NCBI GenBank assembly: GCA_021307315.1
Contig: JAJSPD010000229.1
Coordinates: forward strand, 1 to 16,028
Direction of reading: 5' to 3'
DNA: 16,028 nucleotides
DNA from: Bisporella sp. PMI_857
Lineage: Eukaryota > Ascomycota > Leotiomycetes > Helotiales > Helotiaceae
How positions within the stretch are numbered: the stretch's first letter is position 1; each line of letters opens with the position of its first letter. Under the pieces are notes generated by a model. The model saw only the letters and a program-made list of their open reading frames with translations, was not told where the DNA came from and made no database searches. Positions 9,326 through 16,028 of this stretch are shown piece after piece. Made by a program: the position numbers and the translations under genes.

Positions 9326-9386
9326 TGTCATACTATATATAATAGGCAATAGTACTTCAGCAAAGAGAGAGTTCTCTTTTGTGACA
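9326..9386 (+). repeat. Right 61-bp LTR of miniature element, copy 2
   Basis: Direct repeat of 9012-9072, preceded by the G-rich tract GGGGGGTG and followed by the target duplication ATTAA. Confidence 0.87.
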
Positions 9387-9582
9387 ATTAATTACTACTA
9401 GAACGACTAGCCGGAACTAATTCTTATAGTAAACTACGCGCAGCTTACGTTACTGCACGAAAGCTTAAAAATAATGTTTTCGTTTAAAGTTTAATATGGC
9501 TACAAGCCGAACACGTTTTAGAACTAAAAAACCGCGGAAAAAGCACTAAAAAACGCACGAGAAAAGCTTAACCGGAAAAAAG

Positions 9583-9784
9583 TGTCAGGCGCCAGGATGT
9601 CACGTGCTGAGGGGCAATGAAGGGGGCTCGGTAAAGGCACTGAGACTTGGCATGTATGGGCACGTAGGGAGCCGCCAGGGGTTCGCAGGGTATAAGTAGG
9701 GGACTCGAGACGTAGTAGAGAGGGTAGAGATTAGTCTTTGTTCAATATGAGTTGATTTGTGCCACACTACTCCAGCACCTTACA
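9583..9784 (+). repeat. Solo LTR, family A (202 bp)
   Basis: An ordinary-composition, relatively GC-rich segment set in mutated integrase sequence. It begins TGTCAGGCGC and ends CACCTTACA, with TG...CA termini, and is flanked by a perfect 5-bp duplication AAAAG (9578-9582 and 9785-9789). A TATA-like TATAAGTAGG lies at 9691-9700, and CACGTG occurs near the left end. No internal domain is present, so it is the product of LTR-LTR recombination. The target duplication is A-rich in an A-rich context, which weakens the boundary slightly, but termini and composition break agree. Confidence 0.78.
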
Positions 9785-10268
9785 AAAAGCTCAAATATAC
9801 GCGCAAAAAATGCACAAAGCATAAAAAAAAGCTAAAAAGTGCTTGCAACGAATACAAGAAGTTTATGCCAAAAGCGCTAACAAACGCCGTCGATCAGTAG
9901 ATTTCGGCGTAAATAATTATGTGTACGTGCTAGCAAAAAACTGGCGCAAAAAACGACTTAGTGCTAAGTTCGACTTTTAAATAAAAAGTTTTTGGCTTAT
10001 TATTGCTCAAAAAAGCCACTTTTTCCGATTAAAGTTCCCGAGCTTTATGAAAATACACTTTGTGTTTTTAGCCGACCGATTGCGTAAAACAAAAAATGTT
10101 TTTTTGCCAAAACAAGTCGCGGAAAAAGCTGAGCCAATTGTAGTCCAAAACAAGCTGAAGTAAAAACTGAAAGAAATGCTAGCTTGCAAACTAAAACGTA
10201 AAAAGCTTAAATACAAAGCTCGCTAAGTAGACTAAAAAAAAAACTTCGAGTAGTACTCAGCTTCTGAC

Positions 10269-10428
10269 TGTCACGATCATGGATCATGTGACCTAGATGG
10301 CTTGGCACGACCCCTCATTTCTATCATGATCGCGCACAACAATTGCTTTCCTCCTTAGTTTAGTATTCTCGTAATAGAACCACCTTACTAGCCGCCTCAC
10401 CAGGCCAAAGGATTAGGCTTTCGTGACA
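10269..10428 (+). repeat. Solo LTR, family B (160 bp)
   Basis: It begins TGTCACGATC and ends TTTCGTGACA, giving terminal inverted repeats TGTCACG/CGTGACA, with a perfect 5-bp target-site duplication CTGAC (10264-10268 and 10429-10433). It splits the decayed chromodomain right after the conserved SASD reading, and the frame resumes afterwards. Its ends resemble those of the host element's LTR but the body differs. It is unmutated and therefore younger than the decay of the host. No obvious TATA box. Confidence 0.85.
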
Positions 10429-10433
10429 CTGAC

Positions 10434-10603
10434 TTAAAGTACGCTTTTTACTTATTAAAAGCGTTCTACTTACGAAACCCGAGCGTAGTAAAGCCGCTTT
10501 TAAAGCTAGAGAATTGGATTAAAGCCTAAAAAATGAATATTAACAACTACGACTATTTAAATAGTAACTTGCTTTGCTTCCAAAGCTCGAAAGCGAGCTT
10601 TTT
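10434..10603 (+). pseudogene. C-terminal end of the chromodomain polyprotein remnant
   Basis: After the solo LTR the reading SDFKVRFLLIKSVLLTKPER matches the chromodomain tail (compare SDFK...L..FH...P.RP). It then decays into stops before the polypurine tract. It is the last part of the pol frame that begins upstream. Confidence 0.65.
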
Positions 10604-10619
10604 CCGGAGAAAAGGGTGA
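10604..10619 (+). other. Polypurine tract of the Ty3/gypsy element
   Basis: CCGGAGAAAAGGGTGA abuts the 3' LTR start TGTCACGTCC at 10620. Its purine core GGAGAAAAGGG is the expected plus-strand primer, and its position fixes the 3' end of the internal region. Confidence 0.7.
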
Positions 10620-10833
10620 TGTCACGTCCTGTCACGGCACGCGCTGTGGATCTACAGATACAGAGGGCAACGGTGGTGCAATACGAGAATCTATAGCTAA
10701 GGAAGGAAGAGGGAGCTCGAGGAGAGCAAGCTATATATACACGAGGAGCTCCTTTTCCTTCCTTAGCTATAGATTTTCGTATAGTACCACAGCTGCCCTC
10801 TGTATCTGTAGATCCACAGCTCGTGCCGTGACA
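10620..10833 (+). repeat. Rearranged fold-back 3' LTR
   Basis: It starts with the first 10 bases of the LTR (TGTCACGTCC). From 10630 it continues with an inverted copy of the LTR's right half (10630-10718, beginning TGTCACGGCAC), then a short centre containing the TATA region inverted (10719-10745), then a direct copy of the LTR right half (10746-10833, ending CCGTGACA). The two arms of about 88 bp could pair into a long hairpin. The inverted arm carries several extra substitutions in its middle. The usual LTR left half between TGTCACGTCC and the TATA box is absent in direct orientation. Confidence 0.8.
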
Positions 10834-10834
10834 G

Positions 10835-10966
10835 TAGTGTTAAAAGTCGAGCTCTGTAGTGTTAGCGGCCGAGCTTTGTAGTGTCAGGGGCCGAGCCTTG
10901 TAGTGTTAGGGGCCGGGCTTTGTAGTGTTAGGGGTCGGGCTCTGTAGTGTCAAGGGCCAAGCCCCC
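10835..10966 (+). repeat. 22-bp minisatellite, six units
   Basis: Six head-to-tail units of 22 bp start at 10835, 10857, 10879, 10901, 10923 and 10945, each beginning TAGTGT and consisting of TAGTGTYARSGGYCGRGCYYTG-like variants. The array begins one base after the fold-back LTR ends. Most differences between units are transitions. No coding role is seen. Confidence 0.88.
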
Positions 10967-11169
10967 AAAAGTTCTATTTACAGCGTATGTTGGAACATAT
11001 CTCATATACCATAATTTTTTTGGAGGATATCTCATATACTATAAAAGTGGTATGTATGGCATGACATAACGACCAACGTGCAACAACGCAAAATAGGGTA
11101 ATAAAATATAATAATTGATCAAATTGCAAATCGCAAATCGAAATCGTTCAATTAATAACTTAGTGCTTT
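10967..11169. other. AT-rich spacer with a 13-bp direct repeat
   Basis: ATATCTCATATAC occurs at 10997-11009 and again at 11027-11039, 30 bp apart. TATGTTGGAAC occurs at 10987 and the near match ATATGTTGGAAC recurs near 11310, so this stretch and the inverted repeat below may be pieces of one decayed repeat. No gene is seen. Confidence 0.5.
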
Positions 11170-11292
11170 TGACTTTCCTGGCCCTCGACTTTCTTGGCCC
11201 CCTCGACTTTCTTGGCTCTCGACATTCCTGACGCTCTCGACTTTCCTGGCCTTCGACGTTCCTGGCTCTCGACATTCCTGACGCTTTCGACT
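11170..11292. repeat. CTCGACTTTCCTGGC minisatellite, about seven degenerate units
   Basis: Imperfect head-to-tail units of 16-18 bp, each a variant of (C)CTCGACTTTCCTGGC, with variants ATTCCTGACG and GTTCCTGGCT alternating toward the right. The minus-strand open frame over it (11039-11275) is just the repeat translated into an Arg/Glu-rich peptide and shows no sign of being a gene. Confidence 0.8.
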
Positions 11293-11314
11293 ACTTATGT
11301 ACTAGGTAATATGT

Positions 11315-11367
11315 TGGAACCGGGGGAACTTTTAAAACTTGGGACCCCTTAAGTTCCTCGGGTTCCA
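11315..11367. repeat. Imperfect inverted repeat, 17-bp arms
   Basis: TGGAACCGGGGGAACTT (11315-11331) pairs with AAGTTCCTCGGGTTCCA (11351-11367) with two mismatches across a 19-bp loop. It could be a structured end of a decayed mobile element or a stem-loop in a transcript; I see no neighbouring gene that it would serve. Confidence 0.6.
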
Positions 11368-11462
11368 TCACGTGCCGGCTCCAAACCAGGTCCTTGTAAC
11401 CGTGTTACATAATACTTTAGTTATATAATTTATAGTTTTATAAAGTATAAACCTGGAAAGTG

Positions 11463-11645
11463 TGTCACGGGAAATACTAATAGCCGAGGCTATATTATAC
11501 AGCTAGTGTGCTTGGCGCGCATTTTAGCTGTGCTGGCCCTGACTGTTCCCTTTATTCTTTTTTTACAAGCGTGTATTTTACAACAGTATTATATCACTTC
11601 GCTCACCCGATTAACTATTTTACAGCTCTGATTTACTCCGTGACA
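11463..11645 (+). repeat. LTR-like sequence with TGTCACGG/CCGTGACA ends (183 bp)
   Basis: It begins TGTCACGG and ends CCGTGACA, a perfect 8-bp terminal inverted repeat, the same kind of termini as the LTRs at 3543 and 10269, with a TATATTATA-like run inside. The 5-bp flanks (AAGTG and ACAGC) do not match, so it may be a solo LTR that lost its target duplication, or a chimera formed by recombination. The body differs from the other LTR families here. Confidence 0.55.
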
Positions 11646-12250
11646 ACAGCTGAATACACCCAAGGCTAGTACCCTGGGTCTTACTGCTGATCACTATTTA
11701 CTAGATTCGTGCATTCCTTGTTATATTATACATCCTTCAAAGCATCTAAATATTCGTAAATGGCTGGCGTTTGGAATTCAACGCCATTAAATATTAGATT
11801 TTTGTATATGAAAACCTTTGAGATGTCCCGGTTCGTCTACACTATTTACTTTGCAATCGTTTTAGGATGCTGATTGGGGTGAATATTTACCCGGAAGTAG
11901 TGTTCGCGGTACAATACCTTGGTATTTGCATAATATCATGCACCATAAGCAAAACCAGTATATAGCCCATGTCTTAATCGTTGCTGTGCCAACAAGCTAG
12001 TTAACATAGCTTGAGTTACTTGATTAGGATATGCATTGACCATATGCTGGCTTTGCTGATACTGCAAGATATTATGCAAATAAGTACCATGGTATACTAC
12101 TGCGAGCACTGCCCAGAAATATGAAATTCATAGTATAAGATTCATGTCTTAAGTTCGTAGTAAAAAATTACTACAAATTAGGTAACTACAACAAAATGAA
12201 ATCGGTAGAAAGTCATCAAGGCTTAGTGAAAATCCTCACCAAATTAAAAA
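11646..12250. other. Intergenic DNA downstream of the pore-former-like gene
   Basis: Ordinary composition with no sustained open frame. It probably holds the 3' untranslated region and terminator of the minus-strand gene ending at 12251, although no clear polyadenylation signal was found. A small imperfect inverted repeat (TGGCGTT...AACGCCA) lies near 11764-11788. Confidence 0.5.
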
Positions 12251-13802
12251 TCAGCCAACTACAGTGTATTCTCCCAAAGTCACTGTCCAATCTGCGAAGT
12301 CTGTGCCTTGATACGAGCCCCGATTCTTCCAGGTCCAGACAGCACCGGTCGTTGTAGTTAACTTCATAGTTGCAATAAAATTAAAAGTAAAGCCTGCCCA
12401 TCGGGTCAGGACTGCTTGAGCGCGACAAACCTTCCCTGACGGGCATATTATGGTTCCCCAAGCCCCATAGTCGATTGCACTAGTCGTTGTTATTTGCTTT
12501 TCCTAATGCGGGGCGAATTAGTATATGTCGGATTTAAAAGCATCTCAAAATTGCATACCTCTCCGTATTGTCCCTGGACCATGATAGTAGTCGTGGCAGA
12601 AACAGTGCTACCCACAACAGGTAGGCCAGCAGTAATTGAGACTCCAAACGACTGCTGAACTTGCGCTGTGGCCAACCACCTACTTGTTATCGCACGTGCG
12701 TATGTCTCGATGGAATCAAGCCTCAGCTGCGCGCTCTGGCTCACGGATGTGTTTCTATTATCAAGAAGCAGCCTTCCAGCTGTGACAATTGCTCCATTGG
12801 TTAGGGTAATCTCTCCATTCACGAAATCCGTGTAGTTCATTGCATCGTACTGCAGCTTCGTCACTGGGGCTACCATATCGATACCGAAGTTGTAAATCTT
12901 ATTTGAAACAACAGAAGCATGTATCGCGTAGATAAAACCTCCACCAGCGTTGCGTGTAATGGCCAAGTCGTCCGTTGGGTCGACTTGAAAGCCACAGAGG
13001 AAAGAGTTGCCAAGGTTGGTTTTGAAGTCGAAACCTGTAAACCGCTCGTAACCACCACTGCTGGAGGCCCATATTCGAAGTGTGCTGATAAGCTCACCTC
13101 CACCGAATACGAAGTACTTGTAGGTGTCAGAGCTAGTGTTAATCTAATAGTAAAACCGTCAGCAAATATACTTAAATACATATTAAGGCAATACGAATGC
13201 GGGCGGCTTACTGTTCCAACAGATGTAACGACATCATTATTGTCCGTTAGTCTCATTCCGTTTAGGTTATTTGCCCCCACCCATGTTTCTATTGTTTTGA
13301 ATGGACCGGCAATGATAGTTTCTTTAGCGGAAGAGAGGGCTTGGTTACCAAAGATCCGAGTAGTCTCTGCTATGATAGGAATTGTTTGCCGCTCTTCCAA
13401 CTGATCGTTTTTTTCCGCCGGAGGCAGGCGAACCTTTAGCCCTGCTGTACTTTCCGTTGGATCCCTCTTTGTCTTCAAAGTCGACCCCTGGGCGACCCAA
13501 ATTGCGAGTTGAGCCTTTGTGATAGTTCCAGTCGAAACTACAGGTTTTGTCTGGAGAGATGGGTCATTTGCAGGAATCAGTGTATCTCGTCTGAGCAGTG
13601 GACGGGAGGTAGTGGCATCCTCCTGGGCAGAATGAAGCTCATCCGAATCTCCAAACTGCCACTGGAGAGAGGGTTCAAATGTATTTGCATCAAAGCTGCT
13701 TGCAACCTCTGAGTCGACGAGTGCCTCAATTGGAACCGGTGTTCCATGTACGAGAACACCAGTCAGGGTGAACATGCCTAATAGAATTTGAGAGAAGTAC
13801 AT
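12251..13802 (-). CDS. Secreted jacalin/natterin-like plus aerolysin-type pore-forming protein, three exons
   Basis: Exons on the minus strand are 13212-13802, 12559-13143 and 12251-12502, predicting 475 residues; both introns are phase 0. The start MYFSQILLGMFTLTGVLVHG reads as a signal peptide. Residues about 21-140 look like a propeptide with dibasic RR (71-72) and KR (112-113) sites suited to Kex2. Residues about 170-290 (FGGGELISTLRIWAS, FTGFDFKTNLGNSF) resemble jacalin-related or natterin-like beta-prism modules. Residues about 300-475 have the Ser/Thr-rich alternating pattern of the aerolysin/ETX-MTX2 superfamily (SFGVSITAGLPVVGSTVSAT). Such proteins bind glycans or lipids and assemble membrane pores; this role is inferred from family. 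Cys residues are few: 247 and two in exon 3 (CPSGKVC). The gene looks intact and unmutated, with TATA-like sequence 115-121 bp upstream. The aerolysin-fold call is fairly good; the jacalin call for the middle is tentative. Confidence 0.75.
12503..12558 (-). other. Intron 2 of the pore-former-like gene (56 nt)
   Basis: Donor GTATGC, branch-like TACTAAT and acceptor GCATTAG. Splicing joins QYGE to EKQITTS in phase 0 and opens 83 further codons to a stop at 12251. Without splicing the frame stops at 12490, which would truncate the beta-rich C-terminus. Confidence 0.85.
13144..13211 (-). other. Intron 1 of the pore-former-like gene (68 nt)
   Basis: The donor GTAAGC, branch-like GCTGACGG and acceptor ACTATTAG are in proper order and spacing for a fungal intron. 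Removing it joins ...TSVGT to INTSSDTYKYF in phase 0 and connects two otherwise separate frames without a stop. Reading through it would shift out of the lectin-like frame. Confidence 0.85.
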
Positions 13803-13916
13803 GATGAAGGTATGGATATAGATCCCTCCTTAGCGGATACGCAAATAGAATAATGGCAGGATTCAGAATCTTGTTATTCAATGAAGAATTTAGATTACGG
13901 GGGTGCTATTGCATGG

Positions 13917-13923
13917 TTATATA
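13917..13923 (-). promoter_or_regulatory. TATA-like element of the minus-strand gene
   Basis: TATATAA on the minus strand, about 115-121 bp upstream of the start codon at 13802, a usual distance for a fungal core promoter. Positional evidence only. Confidence 0.45.
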
Positions 13924-15085
13924 AAGAATACTTGCAAGCCTCTTTCATAACATTAATCTGTCACTAATTGTGAGTCTTCCAATATTGAAGTTTTGGTCTG
14001 CTCCCTGAAAATTCAGCCGAAAATTGACCCGCTCGCGATCAAATCTCTCTTATCAAAGTCACCATTGATCCTTGAAAAGGAACGCGACGTTTGTGGAAGG
14101 TGGTCTTTGAAGGCGCTGTGCAATATGTCGGTAGTTCAACATTTGAATATTGCACCATCCGCCGAATTAAATTCCAGCAATTATCTGTGTTCGGCATTTG
14201 ATAGAAGAAACATTTAAGCTTACATTTCTAGGGGTGATAAGGTTGTGAATGAAGAGGCGGTTCATTTATGCTTATTGCTTGGAAATTCAATGCAAGTGCA
14301 TGGGGCAACGTTTTTAAAGTTAAACCTTAAACAGAGGCCGTCTAAAGCCGAGGTCATTTACAACATTATTCCCACGTGAAAATAGCTACACAATCCGTTT
14401 CAGGAGTTTCCTGCAAGCCACGCCCGATCAACACAAAGCATGTTGGACTTTTTAAATGCAGGGAGGCTTGGCAACGGTTAATCACGCCGAACACGATTCA
14501 GGCCTCATGGTACAGTAATTCTCCAGCTCTCCGTAATCCATTCTTTTTTACAAGTAAATCCACTGCCTTCCTCTTACATGCCTTTTGTTTAATTGCTTGT
14601 TAGCCTTAATTAATTAAGTTCCTACACTCTTCGATACGTTGTAACTAACCATAAAGAACAGGATGACAAACTAATTGAAATTTATTAAAACTATTCCAAA
14701 CTACTTATCTCCTAGCACCATTCCTCGGCGTTGATAAAATACTCTCTATCAGATTCTATCATTAAATTCCCCCCCTTATTCTCCACGCCGTAATGTTTCT
14801 GCCAACGTTACTACGGGAATCTTCGACCCCTGTTAGCCTGCTGCAAGGTTGAGCGGGGTTATCTAAGATCCACTTACTCTCTTACCACCGATACGTCCTA
14901 ACAATTTAGATTATTCACCCTTTTGTATGTAGACACCGAAGCTAAGAGTTGAGATATACATTATAGCCCTGTTTAACCCCAGCTATCCTTAATTCCGCCT
15001 TGTAAGAAGTCTTACTAGTGACTATCCATGGATAATTTACCTAAACTTTCTGGGACTACCATACCTGTGCCCGAGCCTGGATTCG

Positions 15086-15092
15086 TATATAA
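15086..15092 (+). promoter_or_regulatory. TATA-like element of the lectin gene
   Basis: TATATAA lies 127-133 bp upstream of the ATG at 15219, mirroring the arrangement at the divergent gene. It supports 15219 rather than the earlier non-ATG frame opening at 15117 as the start. Confidence 0.5.
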
Positions 15093-15218
15093 TCTTCGGG
15101 GCTCTCAAACGACATCTTGTTCGACAAGAGTGTATTAGTTTCATGTATTGTACTAGGCCTTGCTATCATCGTTCCATTTACTTTCACAATCATCTCCAAT
15201 AGTCGCCTTGTACTCAAA

Positions 15219-15755
15219 ATGAAGGTGGCTTTCTTCTCCCTTTTCGCAATTGCCTTCGGATTGCCCTTGGTGCAAGGGACAATCCAACAGACAACTTTGG
15301 TTGGTGGCCTCGATCATGGGACACAGTTTTCAGATCTTTCTATTGTCACAGCCAGCGAATCATCGGCTATTCTTGCATCAATAACCATCCGTGGAGGCTC
15401 TCGTGTAGACGGTATCTCCTACACCTATGCCTGGAATGGCATACCAGCAATATCTCACGGTGGCACCGGAGGGACCGCATACTCTCTGGCGCTCGCATAC
15501 GGCGAGGATATAACAACAGTAAAGGCTTGTGCCGACAGGTACCGACCTAATATCGTAACTGCTTACCACACTCGAATCTTCTACCTATCAATAACAACGA
15601 CACTTGGTTACGGAGTGACGGCGGGTTCTATATCCGGTACCTGCACGACATGGACAGCTCCGGCTGGGATGGGGTTGATTGGGTTCGAGGGGAGGGATGG
15701 GGATGAGATTGATGCTATTGCGCCGATTTGGGGTACACCTTCCGCATACCTTTGA
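15219..15755 (+). CDS. Secreted jacalin-like lectin (178 aa)
   Basis: The start ATG gives MKVAFFSLFAIAFGLPLVQG, a clear signal peptide probably cut near residue 20; the frame remains open upstream to 15117 but without ATG. The rest, about 155 residues, fits one jacalin-related beta-prism domain: VGGLDHGTQFSDL (27-40), ITIRGGSRVDGISYTY (55-70), HGGTGG (80-85), LAYGEDIT (92-99), and near the C-terminus GLIGFEGRDGDEIDAIAPIW (152-171), matching the conserved GF.GR.GD.ID..GP.W ending. Jacalin-like lectins bind carbohydrates through loops at one end of the prism. Two Cys (104, 142) could form a disulfide. There is no intron. The gene is divergent from the lectin/pore-former-like gene 1.4 kb away. 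The sugar specificity is unknown. Confidence 0.85.
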   Translation: MKVAFFSLFAIAFGLPLVQGTIQQTTLVGGLDHGTQFSDLSIVTASESSAILASITIRGGSRVDGISYTYAWNGIPAISHGGTGGTAYSLALAYGEDITTVKACADRYRPNIVTAYHTRIFYLSITTTLGYGVTAGSISGTCTTWTAPAGMGLIGFEGRDGDEIDAIAPIWGTPSAYL

Positions 15756-16028
15756 AGGCGGTAGGGAGGGTTAAATTATAGGTGTTTGAGGGGTTGGAAA
15801 TTTTGAGCAAAGTTCGCTTATAGGAAGGATGGTTAATACTGTTGAATTGGTTTGGCTTTTACTTAGTATATATTTAGCTGTGCTTTTCTAAGAAAAAGTG
15901 TTGTTTAAAGCTTCATGACTTCCCTAGCACTTAGTATATATTAGCCAAGCCGTGACTGACTAGTGTCTAAATATCGAAACGGGGAAGTAGGGCAATCACG
16001 CCTTGAGAGGTTAAGCCAGCGAATCAAG
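15756..16028. other. Downstream region of the lectin gene
   Basis: Probably the 3' untranslated region followed by intergenic DNA. A near-identical direct repeat ACTTAGTATATATTTAGC (15861-15878) and ACTTAGTATATATTAGC (15929-15945) lies here, 68 bp apart. No further gene starts before the window ends. Confidence 0.5.

Larger units (their letters stand above)
9012..9386 (+). mobile_element. Miniature LTR element (TRIM/SMART-like), copy 2
   Basis: A second 375-bp copy in the same orientation. Its two 61-bp LTRs (9012-9072, 9326-9386) are identical to each other, and a perfect 5-bp target-site duplication ATTAA (9007-9011, 9387-9391) flanks it. It differs from copy 1 at only a handful of positions, for example GTTATGAG versus GTTATAAG after the left LTR and CAGCGTCACG versus CAGCAACACG inside. 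Identical LTRs, intact target duplication and unmutated composition indicate recent insertion into the already decayed integrase gene. It carries the same A-box-like TGGCGCAGTGG (9088-9098) and four CACGTG hexamers. Confidence 0.9.
8201..10268 (+). pseudogene. Integrase and chromodomain remnant, split by two insertions
   Basis: The zinc-binding HHCC module is visible: first His codon mutated to Tyr at 8467, second His at 8488, first Cys at 8578, second Cys mutated to Tyr at 8587. The catalytic triad is retained at the codon level: Asp 8677 (SIDYK), Asp 8857 (IISDKS) and Glu 8965, with 59 and 35 residues between, the canonical DX35E spacing. Many other codons, including Trp and Gln, are now stops. 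The miniature element interrupts the core at 9012-9386 and a solo LTR lies at 9583-9784. From 9880 RSVDFGV, YVYVLAKNWRKKRPSAKFDF, then FPSFMKIHFVFLADRL are the C-terminal domain. KLKYKAR followed by a stop and ...YSASD near 10203-10268 is the chromodomain, which continues past the solo LTR at 10269. Confidence 0.88.
3543..10833 (+). mobile_element. Dead, nested Ty3/gypsy chromovirus-type LTR retrotransposon
   Basis: The element runs from a 5' LTR starting TGTCACGTCC at 3543 to a 3' LTR also starting TGTCACGTCC at 10620, and ends CCGTGACA at 10833. On the plus strand the order is gag with zinc knuckle, protease, reverse transcriptase, RNase H, integrase, chromodomain, polypurine tract; integrase after RT plus a terminal chromodomain defines a Ty3/gypsy chromovirus. 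Removing the four later insertions (375, 375, 202 and 160 bp plus duplicated targets) leaves roughly 6.2 kb, an ordinary size for the family. The interior is heavily mutated with many stops, whereas the LTRs and about 200-400 bp next to the 5' LTR are nearly spared. No target-site duplication is visible at the outer ends (AATTT left, GTAGT right), consistent with rearrangement at the 3' end. Confidence 0.88.
13803..15218. other. Shared upstream region of the two divergent secreted-protein genes
   Basis: About 1.4 kb of ordinary composition separates the two start codons. Open frames here (13993-14217, 14376-14603) are short and unrelated to known families by eye. I found no RNA gene or transposon ends. 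It presumably carries both promoters, each marked by a TATATAA about 115-135 bp from its start codon. A C8 run lies near 14768. Confidence 0.6.

Noticed and set aside
1..10600. AT-rich block with CACGTG-containing repeats as a centromere
   Set aside because: CACGTG resembles the yeast CDEI core, but the block is explained by mutated retrotransposons, and nothing else centromere-specific can be seen from sequence.
11039..11275. Minus-strand Arg/Glu-rich open frame
   Set aside because: It is the direct translation of the degenerate minisatellite at 11170-11292 and has no other support.
12919..13404. Plus-strand open frame of 161 codons
   Set aside because: It lies antisense to the well-supported three-exon minus-strand gene and overlaps both an exon and an intron; no signal or domain is seen.
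14376..14603. 75-codon open frame in the shared upstream region
   Set aside because: No recognisable motif, no intron or promoter context, and a length within chance expectation.
15117..15218. Upstream extension of the lectin frame
   Set aside because: It begins at a TTG, overlaps the region just after the TATA-like box, and the ATG at 15219 yields a clean signal peptide.

Overview
The window looks like nuclear DNA of a filamentous ascomycete. Two secreted-protein genes with short GT-AG introns (or none) sit beside a block of very AT-rich, heavily mutated Ty3/gypsy retrotransposon remains into which younger, unmutated LTR elements have inserted. I cannot name the species. The call rests on gene structure, on retrotransposon domain order and on a RIP-like mutation pattern (RIP is the repeat-induced C-to-T mutation of fungi).

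Layout. Positions 1-1130 hold the 3' end of a dead Ty3/gypsy pol (integrase plus chromodomain). It is followed by about 1.3 kb of unassigned AT-rich DNA and what is probably its 3' LTR (2486-2741). Positions 2742-3542 are AT-rich and unassigned. Positions 3543-10833 form one nested, dead chromovirus-type Ty3/gypsy element: 5' LTR, gag with a zinc knuckle, protease, reverse transcriptase/RNase H, integrase, chromodomain, polypurine tract, then a rearranged fold-back 3' LTR. Four later insertions interrupt it, each with a perfect 5-bp target-site duplication: two nearly identical 375-bp miniature LTR elements with 61-bp LTRs (6323-6697, 9012-9386) and two solo LTRs (9583-9784, 10269-10428). Positions 10834-11650 hold two minisatellites, an inverted repeat and a further LTR-like sequence. 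From about 11650 the DNA has ordinary composition and carries two divergently transcribed genes: a three-exon minus-strand gene (12251-13802) for a secreted protein with a jacalin/natterin-like region followed by an aerolysin-type pore-forming module, and a plus-strand gene (15219-15755) for a secreted jacalin-like lectin. They share about 1.4 kb of upstream DNA.

Main points of interest. (1) The mutation pattern in the AT-rich DNA is not textbook CpA-type RIP. Surviving C is almost always preceded by a purine or followed by G, so pyrimidine-C has been erased while CpG is spared and enriched. (2) The miniature LTR element appears complete in structure, recently mobile and non-coding, and its candidate primer-binding site resembles the complement of a Met-tRNA anticodon arm. 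(3) A lectin gene and a lectin/pore-former-like gene face away from each other next to the transposon block. The retroelement proteins here are inactive fragments; the two secreted-protein genes look intact.
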